Assembly: GCA_016748015.1 (NCBI GenBank)
Contig: JAAOMT010000638.1
Span: forward strand, 1-64,000
From: Geosiphon pyriformis
Lineage: Eukaryota > Glomeromycota > Glomeromycetes > Archaeosporales > Geosiphonaceae
Length of the DNA stretch: 64,000 bases
Direction: 5' to 3'
A model generated the notes under the pieces. It did not search any database. It worked only from the letters and a program-made list of their open reading frames with translations, and was not told the DNA's origin. A program made the translations under genes and the position numbers. Within the stretch, counting starts at the first letter, position 1. Each line of letters begins with the position of its first letter. Positions 61,401 through 64,000 of the stretch are shown here, piece after piece.

Positions 61401-62539
61401 ATGGGTTGTTTTAGAATATGTAAAACGTCTAAAAGTTCATCCTTGAACTTGCATAACTGGGAAAACGCGGAAAACAGTGCTTTTCAAATACAAGAAAGAC
61501 TGAGTACTGGTGGTGCTTGTGTTTTAGAAATTGGGTGAATTTGAAAATATGATTTGATTTATTTTGAGTTAAAGAAAAACTAGGAAATAATCTAATCCTC
61601 AAAAAAAAACTTTTTTGTCATCTTTCAACCACTTCACAGATGTTCTGACGGAGCTTGGATGATCAGAATGTCCGAAAAGTTTCAGTCGTCTAAGTTTTTA
61701 GGAGTTGATGATCTTGAAATATTTCTCAAAGAAGAAAGTCAGCCATCGAATGTTAATTTTTTTAAATGTAATGTTTTAGAAAATTTATCTGGGATTCCAT
61801 GGAACGGTGGGTAAAAAGATAAATTTGCAATTTCTAAAAATTGTCAAGTTCAAAATGAAAAATTAATTACAATTATTTTATTCATTATTTCGATTATTTC
61901 CTTTATCGAAATATTTAATTTAAAAGATAACACTTTTGACATAGTCGTTCAACGATTAACTTTATTCACAATAACAGAAGAGCAACTGCTTCGATGCATC
62001 ATGGATTGCATACGAGTCCTGAAGCCGGGTGGATATCTTGTGTTTGTCGAACAATACAATGGGGCTAGAGGACGGCAACGGGAATATGGTGTATTAGCGA
62101 AGACATGTGAGTCAATCTTGATGGTCTTTTTAATTGTCAGTGTATGAAGATTGACATAATTTTTATTTGCTCTTTAAAGCTGCACATTTATCTTCGAAAA
62201 AGATAAAACCATTCATATGCACGTGTACAAATCTACGCCATCTCCGGTTTATCGAATTCAAAGAAAAGAATCAAGATATTCCCCAAAATTTCAGGCTTTC
62301 AACTATCGAGCCATTCTCTAAGAAAAGCACTGAAAAGAAAAAAGAGCAAAAAATGGTACGCACTTATAATTTCGTTTGTTTGTTTGTTTGTTTGATATTC
62401 ATTAAGTTCTAACCAAATATTTGTTTATCATAAATTCCAGTATAAAAAATTTGTGAAGACTCTAAAATGGGCTACCCTCCTATCCAAAAAATCAAAAATT
62501 GAAGATTTGAATTTTTCTATACCTTTTATGGCTGATTAA
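61401..62539 (+). CDS. Diverged SAM methyltransferase 2, paralogue of methyltransferase 1
   Basis: Five exons (61401-61534, 61640-61806, 61927-62106, 62180-62355, 62441-62539), uninterrupted, about 251 residues. Three of its four introns sit at the same place and phase as those of methyltransferase 1. An extra intron splits IPWN from DNTFDIVVQRL. Motifs: VLEIGCSDGAW (motif I, 41-51, where the paralogue has GCGPGTW), FLGVDDLEIF, DIVVQRL and VLKPGGYLVFVE. Motif I keeps the first and last Gly but loses the middle one, so cofactor binding may be altered. The N-terminus is about 37 residues shorter up to motif I and lacks the DRLQMEH-type helix; an upstream exon could have been missed. Introns 2 and 3 end in AAAAG and AAAG. 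A tail YKKFVKTLKWATLL ends IPFMAD. Function unknown. Confidence 0.75.
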
Positions 62540-64000
62540 AATTAAAATGAAACCAATGAACAATGTCTTTTTGATTGATTTTTCTTGCCTAAAATGAATA
62601 GATTTCAGAAAAATAGATGACAAAACAAAAATAAGTAATTGGCTTCAAACAAGAATTTGAAAATACATGGGAACAAATGAAATATTTTAGTCAACATTAT
62701 CCAAGGTTTGGAGTTTGACTATCGCTTTCATAAAAATAATTGATTTTTAACGTAAACAAATAAAAGCTTTGATTAATCCCAATATAATAGCCATTAAACT
62801 TTAATTCAAATAGATGAAATTTTTTAAACAAAATTGTTAATTTTCTTATCGCCAATTTACTCTTCCAAAAATTTAAAGGTAGTTTATTATGTATATAGCC
62901 TCAGGAGATAGAATTGACTCTAGACTACTTATACACAAAGGGCCTGCAACCTATTTTATTGTGACAATTCTTTTTACTAATTAGGCGAAAAAAGCCAAAG
63001 TGATAATAAGTACCTATATTTAAAGTACTAAAAATTAATGTGTTAAAACCAATTAATTGTTATATATATTTAAGAATCAATTTATATATTGTCTAAAATT
63101 TATTCAAATATATTCAGAGAATTTGTAACATGCTTTAAATAGTTGCCTACTCTTAGCTTGTAATTTTCTATATATTTTATAAAAGTTACAAAACTCTAAA
63201 AATTATTATTATTATTATTATTATTTCATTTATAATTTCCGATTAAAGTTAATACTTAATTCTGAGTTAAAATTTTGAGATTTAAAGATAAATTTATTTC
63301 GAAAATCACAAACTTTAATTGAATATTTCAATTTGGACAATTTAAAACAAAATTCACATCAAAATTTCTTAATCAAAAATAATAATTTTAATTTTGAACA
63401 TTTTAGTCTTAATAAAATTTTTTTCACAAATTCTAATATCATTTTAAATCATAGCAATGTTAAACAACAAATAAATAACTTTTGACAAAATATTAATTTG
63501 ATATTTAAATTTTATTAAGCAATTAAATTAAATTTTTAAATTCAAATAATCTTTTATTTATATAGATTTATTTGAGTAATAGTATTTGTGTAAAATATTA
63601 ATATTTATTAACTTTTAAATTTGTATATGTGTTGACCTTAAATTTTATTTACTTATTAAACTATAAAAATTTTCATTAGTATTTAGGATTTGAACTCTAA
63701 TTTTCTATTTTATATTGAAAGTGGCAACAAGAGAGTGAAAAATCTGTTTAGTATTTTTATTTACATCAGCCTTTAATGGAATTTTACATAACTAAATGTG
63801 GATATGAATTCCCAATAGAAGATCTTTAATGAGATATGAATATAATTAATTTCATTAAGCTTGTTGTTATTTTTAATATGCACTACTAATTAATCTGGTT
63901 TTCAGAAGTGAAATAGCTAAAATATTTATTACTCTCTAAATTTACCACAGCTAAAAGCTTTCAAAAGCATTACTCTTTCAGCCCTCAAAACTTCAAAGGA
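62540..64000. other. Intergenic, AT-rich
   Basis: No gene seen to the window end. A short (ATT)n run is at 63201-63226. The stretch 62990-63660 has island-like AT content. Confidence 0.5.

Noticed and set aside
1-64000. CRISPR arrays, rRNA genes, canonical tRNA genes, telomere repeats
   Set aside because: None was found on reading. CRISPR is not expected in a fungal nuclear genome.

Overview
This is nuclear DNA from a very AT-rich fungus with small spliced genes set in long gene-poor stretches. The gene content fits an arbuscular mycorrhizal fungus (Glomeromycotina, Rhizophagus-like). It includes a MATA_HMG-type HMG-box protein, class 3 lipases, an F-box protein, a BTB/T1 protein, Sel1-like repeat fragments, a small Kre9/KNH-like secreted protein and two related SAM methyltransferases. 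Introns are mostly 70-190 bp with GT...AG borders. No bacterial, viral or organellar genes were recognised. The assignment rests on family recognition only, since no database search was possible.

Layout. Positions 1-8.5 kb hold three minus-strand genes. The first is a partial secreted/type I membrane protein (73-1870). The second is a five-exon class 3 lipase whose nucleophile serine is replaced by glycine (2963-4481). The third is a two-exon secreted KNH-like protein with a Kex2-type site (7780-8303). A decayed Tc1/mariner transposase lies at about 7.08-7.64 kb. Positions 8.3-15.5 kb are gene-poor. A cluster follows at 15.5-27 kb: HMG-box gene (15569-16477 +), an acidic hypothetical gene converging on it (16967-17488 -), a two-exon F-box gene (20260-21684 -), a second Tc1 relic (about 23.6-24.5 kb -), a BTB/T1 gene (24794-25583 -) and a Gly/Asn repeat gene (26494-27033 -).

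Positions 27-46.7 kb hold no gene I can support. They contain AT islands, a poly-A tract, a C-run cluster and a GC-richer island near 31.2 kb. At 46.7-48.05 kb is a broken paralogue of the lipase that carries a Sel1-like segment. Methyltransferase 1 (50898-52070 +, four exons) and its diverged paralogue methyltransferase 2 (61401-62539 +, five exons) flank a 9 kb desert. The core of that desert (54.95-59.3 kb) is extremely AT-rich.

How the genes relate. Nothing here looks like an operon or an obvious pathway. The window samples families expanded by duplication (lipase plus pseudogene, methyltransferase pair, F-box, BTB). The most unusual signal common to the genes is at splice acceptors: in my phase-checked models 7 of 17 introns end in AAG rather than CAG or TAG. 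Exon models were built by hand from open frames, splice signals and phase agreement, and need RNA support.
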